Shown here: positions 33,748 to 43,353 of the stretch, in pieces
Layout: each line of letters begins with the position of its first letter
Position numbering within the stretch: position 1 is the stretch's first letter
DNA from: Tsuneonella sp. CC-YZS046
GTDB taxonomy: Bacteria > Pseudomonadota > Alphaproteobacteria > Sphingomonadales > Sphingomonadaceae
Length of the DNA: 64,000 nucleotides
Direction of reading: 5' to 3'
NCBI RefSeq assembly: GCF_035581365.1
Contig: NZ_CP141590.1
Coordinates: 1,116,001 to 1,180,000, forward strand
The notes under the pieces: generated by a model
What the model saw: the letters and a program-made list of their open reading frames with translations, nothing else
Databases searched by the model: none
What the model was told of the DNA's origin: nothing
Translations under genes and position numbers: made by a program

Positions 33748-35171
33748 GAGATTATCTCGATTTCTATATCGATGGCGCATGGGTCTCGCCCGCGCAGCCG
33801 AAGACGCTGGATGTCATCGACCCGTCCACCGAGCAGCCGGTAGGGAGGATCAGCCTGGGCAGCGCGGCGGATGTCGATCGCGCGGTCGCGGCGGCGCAGC
33901 GGGCCTTTTCATCCTTCGGCCGAAGCTCGAAGGCTGAACGGCTCGATCTGCTCGACGCGATCATCGCGGCTTACAAGGCGCGGGAGAAGGATCTAGCCGA
34001 TGCCGTGCGGGAGGAGATGGGCGCGCCATCGCTGCTGGCCAGCGGCGCGCATGTCCCGTTCGCGCTGATGCATTTCGAAACGGCGCGCAAATTGCTGCCC
34101 GATTTCAGTTACGACGTCGATCACGGCAGCACGCTGATTACGAAGGAACCGATCGGGGTGGTCGGGATGATTACCCCATGGAACTGGCCGCTCAATCAGA
34201 TCGCCTGCAAGGTCGCGCCTGCCCTCGCGGTAGGATGCACGATGATCCTCAAGCCTTCGGAAGTGGCGCCTTTCAGCGGCCAGATCTTCGCGGAGGTGAT
34301 GGATGCCGCTGGCGTTCCGGCCGGCGTGTTCAACATGGTGCAGGGCGATGGTCCTACCGTGGGGGCCGCCATTTCCGCCCATCCCGGGGTGGACATGGTT
34401 TCCTTCACGGGATCGACCCGTGGTGGCGTGGAAGTGGCGCGCAATGCGGCGAGCACGGTCAAGCGGGTCCATCAGGAGCTGGGCGGCAAGTCGGCCAATA
34501 TCATCCTGGATGACGCCGATTTCGAATCCGCCGTCCATCAGGGCGTGGCAGCAATGATGGTGAACAGCGGCCAGAGCTGCAATGCACCCTCGCGCATGCT
34601 GGTCCCGGCCGCGCGAATGCAGGAAGCGAGCGAGATCGCAAAGCGGACCATCGCTCAGCAGAAAGTCGGCGCGCCGACCGAGGAGGTCAATCTTGGCCCG
34701 GTCGTGTCCGATGTGCAGTGGAACCGCATCCAGTCCCTAATCGAGAAGGGCATAGAGGAAGGGGCCGATCTGGTCGCGGGCGGCCCCGGAAAGCCGGAAG
34801 GCCTGAATCAGGGCTATTATGTCCGGCCCACGGTGTTCGGCGGCGTGAACAATCAGATGACGATCGCCCGCGAGGAGATCTTCGGGCCGGTGCTCGTCAT
34901 CATCGGATACGACAATGAAGATCAGGCGATCGAGATCGCCAATGACACGCCCTATGGCCTCGCCGGATATGTCCAGTCAGGGGACATCGGCCACGCTCGT
35001 GATGTGGCTTCGAGGATACGGGCCGGGCAGGTCGCGCTGAACTATGCGCCGCTCGATCTCGCGGCTCCGTTCGGCGGCTACAAGCAATCCGGCAACGGGC
35101 GCGAGTGGGGTGAACATGCCTTCCATGAATTCATGGAAGCGAAGGCGGTGCTGGGTTACGCGCCCGCCTGA
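33744..35171 (+). CDS. NAD(P)-dependent aldehyde dehydrogenase
   Basis: Protein of 475 residues of the ALDH superfamily. The nucleotide-binding motif FTGSTRGG is at 221-228, the general base Glu 245 in ELGGKSANI, and the catalytic Cys 279 in NSGQSCNAPSR. It ends the PQQ dehydrogenase-esterase-ALDH operon and would oxidise the aldehyde released by the PQQ enzyme to an acid. Confidence 0.95.
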   Translation: MRDYLDFYIDGAWVSPAQPKTLDVIDPSTEQPVGRISLGSAADVDRAVAAAQRAFSSFGRSSKAERLDLLDAIIAAYKAREKDLADAVREEMGAPSLLASGAHVPFALMHFETARKLLPDFSYDVDHGSTLITKEPIGVVGMITPWNWPLNQIACKVAPALAVGCTMILKPSEVAPFSGQIFAEVMDAAGVPAGVFNMVQGDGPTVGAAISAHPGVDMVSFTGSTRGGVEVARNAASTVKRVHQELGGKSANIILDDADFESAVHQGVAAMMVNSGQSCNAPSRMLVPAARMQEASEIAKRTIAQQKVGAPTEEVNLGPVVSDVQWNRIQSLIEKGIEEGADLVAGGPGKPEGLNQGYYVRPTVFGGVNNQMTIAREEIFGPVLVIIGYDNEDQAIEIANDTPYGLAGYVQSGDIGHARDVASRIRAGQVALNYAPLDLAAPFGGYKQSGNGREWGEHAFHEFMEAKAVLGYAPA

Positions 35172-35295
35172 CCATAGGTCTGATCCTGGGGACCCGATCC
35201 CGGATGAAACCGAAAAGGGGCGGTCGCATGTGCCGCCCCTTTCCTTTGCATCTAGCTTGCCGACCACGCGTCACCGCATCGCCGGGAGCCGCCAC

Positions 35296-36222
35296 TCAGC
35301 CATATTGGGTGACGTAGTCCTTCACAAAATCGAAGTAGTTCTTGTTCCAGTTGAATTCGCACACGCCGACCCCGGCCACTCCGTCGAATTCCAGCGTCGC
35401 GCAGCCGGTGTTGATGATGGTCTTCGGATCGTGCGACGACTGCAGGATGCCGAACATCTTGTAATCGATGAATGACTTGCGCCCTTCGGTGTCGGTGACC
35501 GTCACCTGGAAGGTCTTCTGCAGCATGTCATCACCGAAGGTGAAATCGTAATCGACATCGGCGATGTGGCGCATCGCGCCGTCCTTGAAGAGGAAACCGC
35601 GCAGCTCGGTCTTGCCGAAGGCCTGCATCTCGAAAAAATGCATGGAAGAATCGCCGGTGGTGGCGTGAATCCATTTGTAGTGCTGATTGATCCCCCAGAT
35701 GCGCGGACCCCAGCTGTGGTCGCGCACCAGAAAGCCCGTGTGGGGATATTTCTGGCCGTCGATCTCGATATCGGCCACGACCCGCCCATGCTGCTCGGTG
35801 CGGTTGTCGCCGAAATAAGGCGGGTTGCCCTTGGGGTGGGTGCTGAAGGGATAAGGCGGGTGCGTGCCCTCGAAGCTGGCCTTCACCTTGATGCGTTCGC
35901 CGTTCCAGTCGAGATTCACCTTCTTGAAGGGTTCGGCCACTTCCATGTGCAGCGGGCCAAGCCGCCAGTTGTCGAAGTTCATGTCCTCGCTGATCGTGCC
36001 GTCATGCGCTTCGACCACCTGTTCGGGAAAATTTGGCCCGAAGAAGCAAGCCATGGCCCGCGCTTCGCCAGTGCCCAGCATGCTGGGATAGATAAATCCG
36101 GCCATCTGCTGTTCCGGCATCAGGAAGATATGCGCCAGGGATTCCCTGCCGTTCGGCGCCAGCTTGTGGCGATATGCGTTCTCGACCGGAAAGTCGGTAA
36201 ACTGCTTCGTAACTTCAGGCAT
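35296..36222 (-). CDS. AttH/CrtC-like beta-barrel protein of unknown function (DUF7064-like)
   Basis: Protein of 308 residues, no signal peptide, mostly beta strands, with the conserved-looking GFLVRDHSWGPRIWGI at about residues 159-174. Two lipocalin-like halves are likely, as in the AttH/hydroxyneurosporene synthase fold and the DUF7064 group seen in lipid and steroid catabolic regions. AAGG stands eight bases before the ATG. It is on the same strand as the SDR gene (90 bases apart), so both may form one transcript. Function not known. Confidence 0.75.
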   Translation of the reverse strand: MPEVTKQFTDFPVENAYRHKLAPNGRESLAHIFLMPEQQMAGFIYPSMLGTGEARAMACFFGPNFPEQVVEAHDGTISEDMNFDNWRLGPLHMEVAEPFKKVNLDWNGERIKVKASFEGTHPPYPFSTHPKGNPPYFGDNRTEQHGRVVADIEIDGQKYPHTGFLVRDHSWGPRIWGINQHYKWIHATTGDSSMHFFEMQAFGKTELRGFLFKDGAMRHIADVDYDFTFGDDMLQKTFQVTVTDTEGRKSFIDYKMFGILQSSHDPKTIINTGCATLEFDGVAGVGVCEFNWNKNYFDFVKDYVTQYG

Positions 36223-36312
36223 CTTGCCTTGTTCTCCTGGTTGCCGCGGAAGGCGGGCGCCATGAATGCCGGGTTTCGGCGTGGCGCCCCCCGATCCGCG
36301 GGATAGCGGTGG

Positions 36313-37161
36313 TTATTTCCCGCCGTTCTTGAGTTCGTTGAAATCCGTGCCTGCCTGGATCATGCGTTCCGCAAACGGCGCCATCATCACCGCGCTGCAG
36401 CCGCCGTCGACCGGCAGCACCACGCCATTGACATAGGCCGAGGCATCGCTGGCCAGGAACAGCACCGCTTCGGCGATATCCTTCGGATAGGCCACGCGGC
36501 CGGACGGGATCAACGTGCCGAGGCGCTTGTCGAGGAAGGACTCGAACTCGGTGGCCTGATCTTCCGACACGCCAAACGCGCGAGCCATGATCGGCGTCAT
36601 CGTGATGCCCGGGCAAATGGCGTTGGAACGGATGCCATGCGCGCCCAGTTCGATGACGGCCTGGCGCACCACGCCGAGAACGGCATGCTTGGTGATGGTA
36701 TAGGCGGCGGAGGACCAGCCCCCCTGGATCGCGGCCGTGCTGGCGGTGGAGATAATGGTGCCGCCCGTGCCCTGCTTGATGAATTGCCGTGCGGCGTGCT
36801 TGTGGCCCGAAACCACGGAATTGACGAGGAGAGCCGAAGTATCGTTCATCCCGCCGAGATCAATATCCACCAGGGAGTCGCGATTGCCGGGGGCGCCCGC
36901 ATTGTTGAATATGATGTCCAGCTTACCGAAACGGTCAACCGCGGTCTGCACCAGACGCTCGATCGCGGAATCGTCCGTCACGTCGGTATGGACATAAACG
37001 ACCTTGTCGGGGAAGCGCGCCTCAAGCGCCTTGCCCAGATCGTCCTGAATATCGCCGACGGCCACTTTGGCGCCTTCTTCGACGAAGAGTTCCACCGTAC
37101 CGAGGCCTATGCCGCTGACGCCGCCGGTAACAACTGCGACCTTGCCTGCTAACCTTCCCAT
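36313..37161 (-). CDS. short-chain dehydrogenase/reductase (SDR)
   Basis: Classical SDR of 282 residues from ATG 37161; an upstream in-frame GTG at 37167 would add two residues. It has TGGVSGIG for the cofactor, NNAGAPG, the serine in ISTAST and the catalytic YTITK. D in VGDIQDD at the end of strand 2 favours NAD over NADP. In this cluster it could oxidise a secondary alcohol to the ketone used by the monooxygenase. Confidence 0.92.
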   Translation of the reverse strand: MGRLAGKVAVVTGGVSGIGLGTVELFVEEGAKVAVGDIQDDLGKALEARFPDKVVYVHTDVTDDSAIERLVQTAVDRFGKLDIIFNNAGAPGNRDSLVDIDLGGMNDTSALLVNSVVSGHKHAARQFIKQGTGGTIISTASTAAIQGGWSSAAYTITKHAVLGVVRQAVIELGAHGIRSNAICPGITMTPIMARAFGVSEDQATEFESFLDKRLGTLIPSGRVAYPKDIAEAVLFLASDASAYVNGVVLPVDGGCSAVMMAPFAERMIQAGTDFNELKNGGK

Positions 37162-37378
37162 AAACACCTGTCTCCCAATTTCCGTCCGGCATCCGGCCGG
37201 ATGAACGACCCAAGCTTTAGCCGACTGGGCGATGATTCCTAGTCACCGAACCGAATTTTATCCGGCTCGGCGAATGCCGGTCGATCCGCTTTCAACCCAG
37301 CAGATACGGAAACACCCAGGCCGATCATCACTCCATTGACAGGGCAAGCCAGGATGATCACAGAGCTATCGGTGATAA

Positions 37379-37393
37379 TGCGAGAGAATCGCA
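37379..37393 (+). promoter_or_regulatory. Fur-like dyad before the PepSY pair
   Basis: TGCGA-GAGAA-TCGCA, a perfect 5-5-5 inverted repeat, lies about 31 bases before the first gene and just after a possible -10 (GATAAT, 37374-37379). The arms resemble alphaproteobacterial Fur-type sites. An iron link would suit the PepSY genes. Match by eye only. Confidence 0.4.
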
Positions 37394-37424
37394 ATGTCTT
37401 TGGCGTCATGACCTATCGCTTCCG

Positions 37425-38006
37425 ATGAATGTTTTCTCCGCCATTGTCTTGTCTGGCTCGCTGGCAGCCGTGGCGGGAGTCACGCTGCTCCGGGTTGCCT
37501 GGGGGCGTCCGCTGCGTTCCGCGCCATTGCTGTTCGCAGCCTGGGCCTTGGTGGCGGCCGGTCTTGTCCTGGGGGCTTGGGCAAACGGCGCTTGGGGTCT
37601 TTCGATTGTCAGCCTTTCGGCAATGGGCGCCGCCTTCGCCATGCTTGCGCCGGCAATCGTCACATCGAAACCCGGCAAGGACAGGCCTTCTGAAAGGCGG
37701 GCCAATATATTGCCGGATGGCGCCGGGTCCCTGTTCATCGGCCGCCGTATATTCACCTTTCTCCTTGCCGTTCCGCTGGCCATGGCCGCAGCCCTGCTGA
37801 TCGCGCTTGCGGGAAGGGCAGTGGCAGGCTGGTCGGGCTGGCACGAAGCCAATGCAAATGTGCTGGCCATCTTCCTGCTCCCTGTGTGCTGGGCGATATT
37901 GGCATTTGCATTGCTGATGACATCTCGCAGGCGGTTTCAGGCGATATTGCTGATCGTTCCTGCAACGATTGGCGCGGGCATCCTCTGGCTGGGAAGCGTG
38001 GCATGA
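37425..38006 (+). CDS. membrane protein of unknown function linked to PepSY
   Basis: Protein of 193 residues with five or six hydrophobic segments and almost no polar loops except one at about 80-105. No family is recognised. Its stop overlaps the PepSY gene start (ATGA), so the two are coupled and probably act together in the inner membrane, perhaps in siderophore or heme iron handling as in other PepSY operons. Confidence 0.78.
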   Translation: MNVFSAIVLSGSLAAVAGVTLLRVAWGRPLRSAPLLFAAWALVAAGLVLGAWANGAWGLSIVSLSAMGAAFAMLAPAIVTSKPGKDRPSERRANILPDGAGSLFIGRRIFTFLLAVPLAMAAALLIALAGRAVAGWSGWHEANANVLAIFLLPVCWAILAFALLMTSRRRFQAILLIVPATIGAGILWLGSVA

Positions 38007-39364
38007 ACCTCGCCATCGGAAAGCCCACCGTGCGCAAGGCGCTTTCGGCCCATGCGGCGATCGGCCTGCTCGCAGGCGCATTCCTCTATCTGGTCTGCCT
38101 GACCGGCACATTGATTGTATTCTATGAAGAATGGCAGCGGGTCGAACAGCCATCCGCTCCGGAAATGGCGGCGGTGGCCCCGGATGTAGTTCAGAAAGCC
38201 GCCACAAACGTGCTCGATGCCGAGAAAGGCAAGCCGCGAACAACCCACCTGTTCGTGCATTTGCCGGTGAAGGCGCTGCCTCGCCTCACCGTTACCACTG
38301 ACAGCCAGGCTTTCCATATCGACCGGAACGGGGCTATCGCAGGCCCGGAGGAAAACAGCTGGTCGGAATTCCTGCTGAGTCTCCATTACGAGCTGAACCT
38401 GCCCGCCATCGTCGGGATGACTCTCGTCGGCATCCTTGGCGTGATGATCGTCGCGCTTTCCATCTCCGGCGTGATCGCGCACCCGCGGATCTTTCGGGAT
38501 GCGTTCCGGTTGAGAGCCCGCGGCATAGGCGGGGCGGGGCTTGCCGATTGGCATAACCGGCTGGGAGTGTGGACCTTGCCGTTCGCGCTTGCCATCGCGC
38601 TTACCGGAGCGATGATCGGGCTGGCGAATATAGCTGGCTTCGGGCTTGCCACGGCTTTCTACAATGGGGATATCGAGGCAGCCTATGCGCCGATCTTCGG
38701 CGCGGAGGCGGAGCCGGATTCCACGCCGGCCGGCATCCCCGATACTGCCGCGGCGCTGCGCCATATGGTCAGCGATTTTCCGGGCGTGGAGCCTTATTAC
38801 GTCATCATTCACGACCCCTTGACCGCAGGTCAGCATGTTCAGGTCATCGCTCACCATCCGCGCCGCCTGATTTTCGGCGAGAGTTACTTTTTTGATGCCG
38901 CAGGCCGGTTCCAGGGCAAGGCTGGCCTGTCCGATGGCGAAACTGGCCAGCAATTTGCCGCGTCGGTCTACAAGCTCCATTTCGGAAATTATGCAGGGCT
39001 TCCGGTGAAGATCGCATATTTCCTGCTCGGGCTGGCGCTCACAACCGTCGTCGCGACAGGAACCTCGATCTGGCTCGGCAAACGGCAGCGGCGCGGGCTG
39101 GACAATTTCCGCCTCCGCAATGCCTGGCACGGGGTCGTCTGGGGTATTCCGCTGGTGCTGGCGGCGACCTTCCTGGCAAGGCTGATATTGGGCAATGGCG
39201 CTCCGCTCATTACGATCTTCTGGGGCCTGGCGGCACTGATCCTGGGGCTGTCAGTCGCTTTGCCGGCGTATCTGCGGCTAAGGCCGATGCTGATCGTTGC
39301 GCTGACAGTGGCATCTCTGCTGAGCATTGCGACGCCGCTCATCTTGCATCTGCTGCGCGCCTGA
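38003..39364 (+). CDS. PepSY-associated TM helix domain protein
   Basis: Inner-membrane protein of 453 residues with the PepSY_TM layout. The first helix is AAIGLLAGAFLYLVCLTGTL, followed by FYEEWQR, a periplasmic domain, then SLHYELNLP with further helices and a late DWHNRLGVWTLPF motif. Members reduce or process ferric siderophores beside TonB receptors, or act in peptidase control. ATG 38003 overlaps the preceding stop by four bases. No TonB receptor is in the window. Confidence 0.88.
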   Translation: MNLAIGKPTVRKALSAHAAIGLLAGAFLYLVCLTGTLIVFYEEWQRVEQPSAPEMAAVAPDVVQKAATNVLDAEKGKPRTTHLFVHLPVKALPRLTVTTDSQAFHIDRNGAIAGPEENSWSEFLLSLHYELNLPAIVGMTLVGILGVMIVALSISGVIAHPRIFRDAFRLRARGIGGAGLADWHNRLGVWTLPFALAIALTGAMIGLANIAGFGLATAFYNGDIEAAYAPIFGAEAEPDSTPAGIPDTAAALRHMVSDFPGVEPYYVIIHDPLTAGQHVQVIAHHPRRLIFGESYFFDAAGRFQGKAGLSDGETGQQFAASVYKLHFGNYAGLPVKIAYFLLGLALTTVVATGTSIWLGKRQRRGLDNFRLRNAWHGVVWGIPLVLAATFLARLILGNGAPLITIFWGLAALILGLSVALPAYLRLRPMLIVALTVASLLSIATPLILHLLRA

Positions 39365-39413
39365 TCGCCGCTGCATGGAAGCGATGCGGTCGCTTGGCTA
39401 AGTCATTGAAAAA

Positions 39414-39489
<76 letters not shown>

Positions 39490-39581
39490 ACACTGCGGCT
39501 TGCCGCGATCCCGAATCGTCGGGAGCGCTCCCTATAGCGATTGCGGCGCGTGAGGGAAGGGGGTGTTGGGCAATTTTTCGA

Positions 39582-40697
39582 TCAATTCAGGGTGCTGGGC
39601 GCTTTCCGGTTCCATCGATCGATCATCATCAATGTGCCGACGCAGATCATGTTGGTCATCATGGAGGACCCACCGTGGCTCATGAAGGGCAACGGAATGC
39701 CGACGACCGGGGCGAGGCCCATCACCATCATCAGGTTGATGGCCACGTAAAAGAAGATCGTGGCCGTCATCCCGGCGGCCAGCAACCGCGCGAAACGATC
39801 GCGCGATCGAAGCGCGACCTGCATCCCCCAACTCAGCACGATGCCGAATACGATGAGAACGAAGAAGCCGCCGAGCAAGCCCCATTCCTCAGCCATCGTG
39901 GCGAACACGAAGTCTGTATGCGGCTCCGGCAGATAGTTCAGATGACTCTGTGAGCCGTGGCCGAAACCCTTGCCGAACCAGCCCCCCGAGCCAATCGCGA
40001 TCTTGGATTGGGTGATGTGATAGCCGGCGCCCAGCGGATCGCTTTCCGGATCGAGGAAGGTCGTAACCCGCCGCCGCTGGTAATCATGCAGGACGAAGAA
40101 ATAAGCGATCGGGGCAATCACTGTGGCCGCGCCCCCCCCGAGCAGGAACCAGCGCAATGGCAGGCCCGCCAGGAACATGATGACCAGACCGCCGAAACTG
40201 ATTGCGAGGCCCGTCCCCAGATCGGGCTGGATTAGCACCAGCCCGGCGGGAATCGCTATAAGCAGGCAGGCTGGCAGCAGCCCTCTCCAGCTCGAAACAA
40301 GCCCCGCGGGCAAGCTGCCGTAAAAGCGCGCAAGCACAAGGACGATTGCGGGCTTCATCAGTTCCGACGGTTGCAGAACGATAAACCCGAGATCCAGCCA
40401 GCGCTGGCTGCCGCCCCCTATCGCGCCCAGGGCTTCCACCAGCATCAGGAGCACGAGCACTCCGGCGTATACCGGGAAAGCGGACCACTTGACGAGATCC
40501 TGGGGAAATCTCGACATGACCAGGGCCATCGCGAGGAAAATAGCGAAGCGGATCAGATGCGAGCTGGCGAAGGGCTGGAAGTTCCCGCTCGCCGCGGAGT
40601 AAAGCACGGAAGAGCCGAACAGGACGAGCAGCGTTATCGGAACGATGACCCGCCACGGAATATGGGTGAGGGCCGGAGGAACGAAGGATGGAGTCAT
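39582..40697 (-). CDS. rodA: rod shape-determining protein RodA (SEDS glycan polymerase)
   Basis: SEDS peptidoglycan polymerase of the elongation machinery, 371 residues with about ten membrane helices. Family motifs include IQPDLGTGLAISFGGLVIMF and QSHLNYLPEPHTDFVFATMAEEWG. It is the last gene of mreBCD-mrdA-rodA and overlaps the mrdA stop by four bases. Confidence 0.97.
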   Translation of the reverse strand: MTPSFVPPALTHIPWRVIVPITLLVLFGSSVLYSAASGNFQPFASSHLIRFAIFLAMALVMSRFPQDLVKWSAFPVYAGVLVLLMLVEALGAIGGGSQRWLDLGFIVLQPSELMKPAIVLVLARFYGSLPAGLVSSWRGLLPACLLIAIPAGLVLIQPDLGTGLAISFGGLVIMFLAGLPLRWFLLGGGAATVIAPIAYFFVLHDYQRRRVTTFLDPESDPLGAGYHITQSKIAIGSGGWFGKGFGHGSQSHLNYLPEPHTDFVFATMAEEWGLLGGFFVLIVFGIVLSWGMQVALRSRDRFARLLAAGMTATIFFYVAINLMMVMGLAPVVGIPLPFMSHGGSSMMTNMICVGTLMMIDRWNRKAPSTLN

Positions 40698-42796
40698 TGA
40701 CCCGTTCCCCCCTGCGGCGGCTGCGCACCAGGGCCGCTCGAAGGAATGGAATCGGCTGGAGCCGCGCCCGCCGGAGATAATGGCGCAGCGACCGGTTCCG
40801 GCGCGGGAGTCGCCGCTTCAGTGACTATGGGCACCGGACGATCGACCGATTGCGATCGCGTGCTTTCATCTATTGGCGCGGCTTCGGCGGGAGGTTTCGG
40901 CACGGTGGCGCCATATGTCGAGGCATAGACCGCGTATTTCTTGGCGATCCGTTCCGTCGGCGTGCCGCCCCATCCTTTTTCCAGAGCGGAAAGCGCTTCC
41001 ATGCCTTTCACCGGATCGAACAAGAAAGTCACGACATCCCTCGCGATCGGATAGGCCGCGCCCGAGCCGCCGCCATGCTCGATCACGACCGCCCCGGCGT
41101 ATCGCGGATTGTCGAAGGGCGCGAAGAAAATGAAAAGCCCGTGATCGCGATACTTCCACGGCCCGCTCTTGCCGCTGGCGACGCTCAGGGAAACGACCTG
41201 CGCGGTTCCGGTCTTCCCGGCCATCAGCACATCGTCCAACGGGGGCTTCGCCCGCCTTGCCGTTCCCGGCCCGTTCACCACATCGCTCATCGCCTGACGA
41301 ATGATCAGCGTATGATCGCCATGGAAATTCATCGATTCGATCCGGGGCGGGGCGGGATCGAACGACAGCCGTGGCATAAGCTTGTTGCCGGTCGCCAACC
41401 TGGCCGCCATCACGGCAAGCTGGAGCGGATTGGACAACATATATCCCTGGCCGATCGTCGCGTTGACCGTATCGAAGGTCTGCCATTCGCGGCCATATTT
41501 CTTCAGCTTCCAGGCCGGATCGGGGACCGTGCCGTAAAACTGGCTCAACACCGGCAGCGGAAATTCCTGCCCCATGCCCAACCGCTTCGCCATCGGCGCG
41601 ATGACATCCATGCCAAGGCGCTGCGCGAAGTGATAGAAATAGACGTCGCAGCTCTGATAGATAGCCTTGGACATGTTGACCTGGCCATGTCCGCGACGGT
41701 TCCAGCAATGGAACACGCGATTGCCGACGCGCAAGCCGCCACCGCAGAATGCGGTTTCCTCAGGGTCGAGCCCGGCTTCGAGGAATGACATGGCCACCAT
41801 CGGCTTCACGGTCGAGCCGGGCGGATAGAGGCCCTTGAGAACCTTGTTGCGCAGCGGAACATGATCGTCATCCGACAGCATCTTCCATTCGATGCGGCCA
41901 ATGCCGTCGGAAAAGCTGTTCGGGTCGAAGCTGGGCATGGATGCCATGCAGAGAAGGTCGCCAGTCTTGCAGTCCATCACCACGACCGAGCCTGATTCCA
42001 GGCCGAGCCTGCGCGCGGCGTAATCCTGCAAGGGACCGTCGATAGTGAGCTTTACCGCCTTGCCCTGAACATCCTCGCGCGTCTCAAGGTCTCTGACGAT
42101 ACGGCCGGAGGCCGTGACTTCCACCCGCCGCGCCCCGGGAACGCCGCGCAACCGCTGCTCGAACTGCTTTTCCACACCGTCCTTGCCGATCTTGTATCCG
42201 GGAGTGATCAGCAGCGGATTGCGATCCTTCTCATATTCCTCGGCCGAAGCCGTTCCGACATATCCGATCAGATGGCCCACCGCGGGGCCGGTGGGATAAT
42301 AGCGCGAATAGCCGCGCTGGGGCACCACGCCATGCAGGTCGGGCAGGCGGACGCTGATGGCGGCGAACTTGTCCCAATCCAGCCTTGTCGCCACTTCCAC
42401 GGGCTGAAAGCCGCGCGCATCCTCGATCTTGTCCTTCAGATCCTGAATCTGGATCGGGGTGAGGTTGAGCAGCTTGCCCAGCTCGTCGATCGTTCTTTCC
42501 GGGTCGACCATCCGGTCTGGGATGACGTCCACGCGGAAATCCGCGCGGTTGGATGCAAGAGGAGCGCCGTTGCGATCGAGTATCCAGCCCCGGCGCGGCG
42601 GAATCAGGGTGAGGTTCACCCGGTTGCTCTCCGCCTCCATCTTGTATTTCTCGTTCTCGGCCACGGCGAGATACGTCATCCGCGCGGCCAAAAGCACGCC
42701 TACGCCGCCCTGTATCGCACCGATCACCACCGCGCGCCGGTCGAAGCTGTGCCGGAGCATGGTTTCAGTCATTTGCGGCTTGAACCCGCCACGCAT
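40694..42796 (-). CDS. mrdA: penicillin-binding protein 2
   Basis: Transpeptidase partner of RodA, 700 residues. The start at 42796 overlaps the mreD stop by one base (TGATG). One N-terminal membrane helix, a PBP dimer domain and the transpeptidase domain follow, with SxxK in PPGSTVKPM, SCD as the SxN-like motif in YQSCDVYFY, and KTG in MAGKTGTAQV. A Pro/Ala-rich C-terminal tail of about 70 residues is low-complexity. Confidence 0.97.
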   Translation of the reverse strand: MRGGFKPQMTETMLRHSFDRRAVVIGAIQGGVGVLLAARMTYLAVAENEKYKMEAESNRVNLTLIPPRRGWILDRNGAPLASNRADFRVDVIPDRMVDPERTIDELGKLLNLTPIQIQDLKDKIEDARGFQPVEVATRLDWDKFAAISVRLPDLHGVVPQRGYSRYYPTGPAVGHLIGYVGTASAEEYEKDRNPLLITPGYKIGKDGVEKQFEQRLRGVPGARRVEVTASGRIVRDLETREDVQGKAVKLTIDGPLQDYAARRLGLESGSVVVMDCKTGDLLCMASMPSFDPNSFSDGIGRIEWKMLSDDDHVPLRNKVLKGLYPPGSTVKPMVAMSFLEAGLDPEETAFCGGGLRVGNRVFHCWNRRGHGQVNMSKAIYQSCDVYFYHFAQRLGMDVIAPMAKRLGMGQEFPLPVLSQFYGTVPDPAWKLKKYGREWQTFDTVNATIGQGYMLSNPLQLAVMAARLATGNKLMPRLSFDPAPPRIESMNFHGDHTLIIRQAMSDVVNGPGTARRAKPPLDDVLMAGKTGTAQVVSLSVASGKSGPWKYRDHGLFIFFAPFDNPRYAGAVVIEHGGGSGAAYPIARDVVTFLFDPVKGMEALSALEKGWGGTPTERIAKKYAVYASTYGATVPKPPAEAAPIDESTRSQSVDRPVPIVTEAATPAPEPVAAPLSPAGAAPADSIPSSGPGAQPPQGGTGQ

Positions 42797-43353
42797 CAGC
42801 GCACTGTCCTGAAACGTCTCAAGCGGAAGCGATCGAGGGTGGATACCATGCGCCCGAAGATGGGGAAAAGCAGCACGGACAGCAAGAGTTGCGGCGGCAG
42901 GGCGACGATGCGCTCCGCCGCGCTCCCGTTGCCCGCCAGAATAGCGCCGGATACCAGATAGGCTGCGATCAGCAGGGCGGCGACCAGCCAGTCCTGCATG
43001 AATCCGCGCCACGGAAAGCGTGTTTCAAGCGCTTCGATAGCCAGCAGCGAAAGCGACCACAGCAGGATCGCGCAACCGAACGGCTGGCCGCTGAACAGAT
43101 CGTCGAAGGCGCCCAGCAGGCACCCGGCCCAGGGCGGCAGCAGGCCCGGGCGAACCAGGCGCCAGCCCAGCAGCATCATGAACCCGGCAGGGGGGAACAG
43201 CGGCGCGGGCGGGATTATCGGCAGCATCGGGCACAAGGAGCCGAGCATGATAGTGACCCATGGCAGCGAGCTGGCGATGACCGGCGAGTGGTCCCGATTG
43301 ATCTTGGAACCGAAAGGATCGCGGCGCGCGCGAGGATTATATTCGTCGATCAT
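42796..43353 (-). CDS. mreD: rod shape-determining protein MreD
   Basis: Small integral membrane protein of the elongasome, 185 residues, five hydrophobic segments, with PPAPLFPPAGFMMLLGWRLV and GCLLGAFDDLFSGQPFG typical of MreD. It overlaps mreC by four bases at its start and mrdA by one at its end. Confidence 0.94.
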   Translation of the reverse strand: MIDEYNPRARRDPFGSKINRDHSPVIASSLPWVTIMLGSLCPMLPIIPPAPLFPPAGFMMLLGWRLVRPGLLPPWAGCLLGAFDDLFSGQPFGCAILLWSLSLLAIEALETRFPWRGFMQDWLVAALLIAAYLVSGAILAGNGSAAERIVALPPQLLLSVLLFPIFGRMVSTLDRFRLRRFRTVR

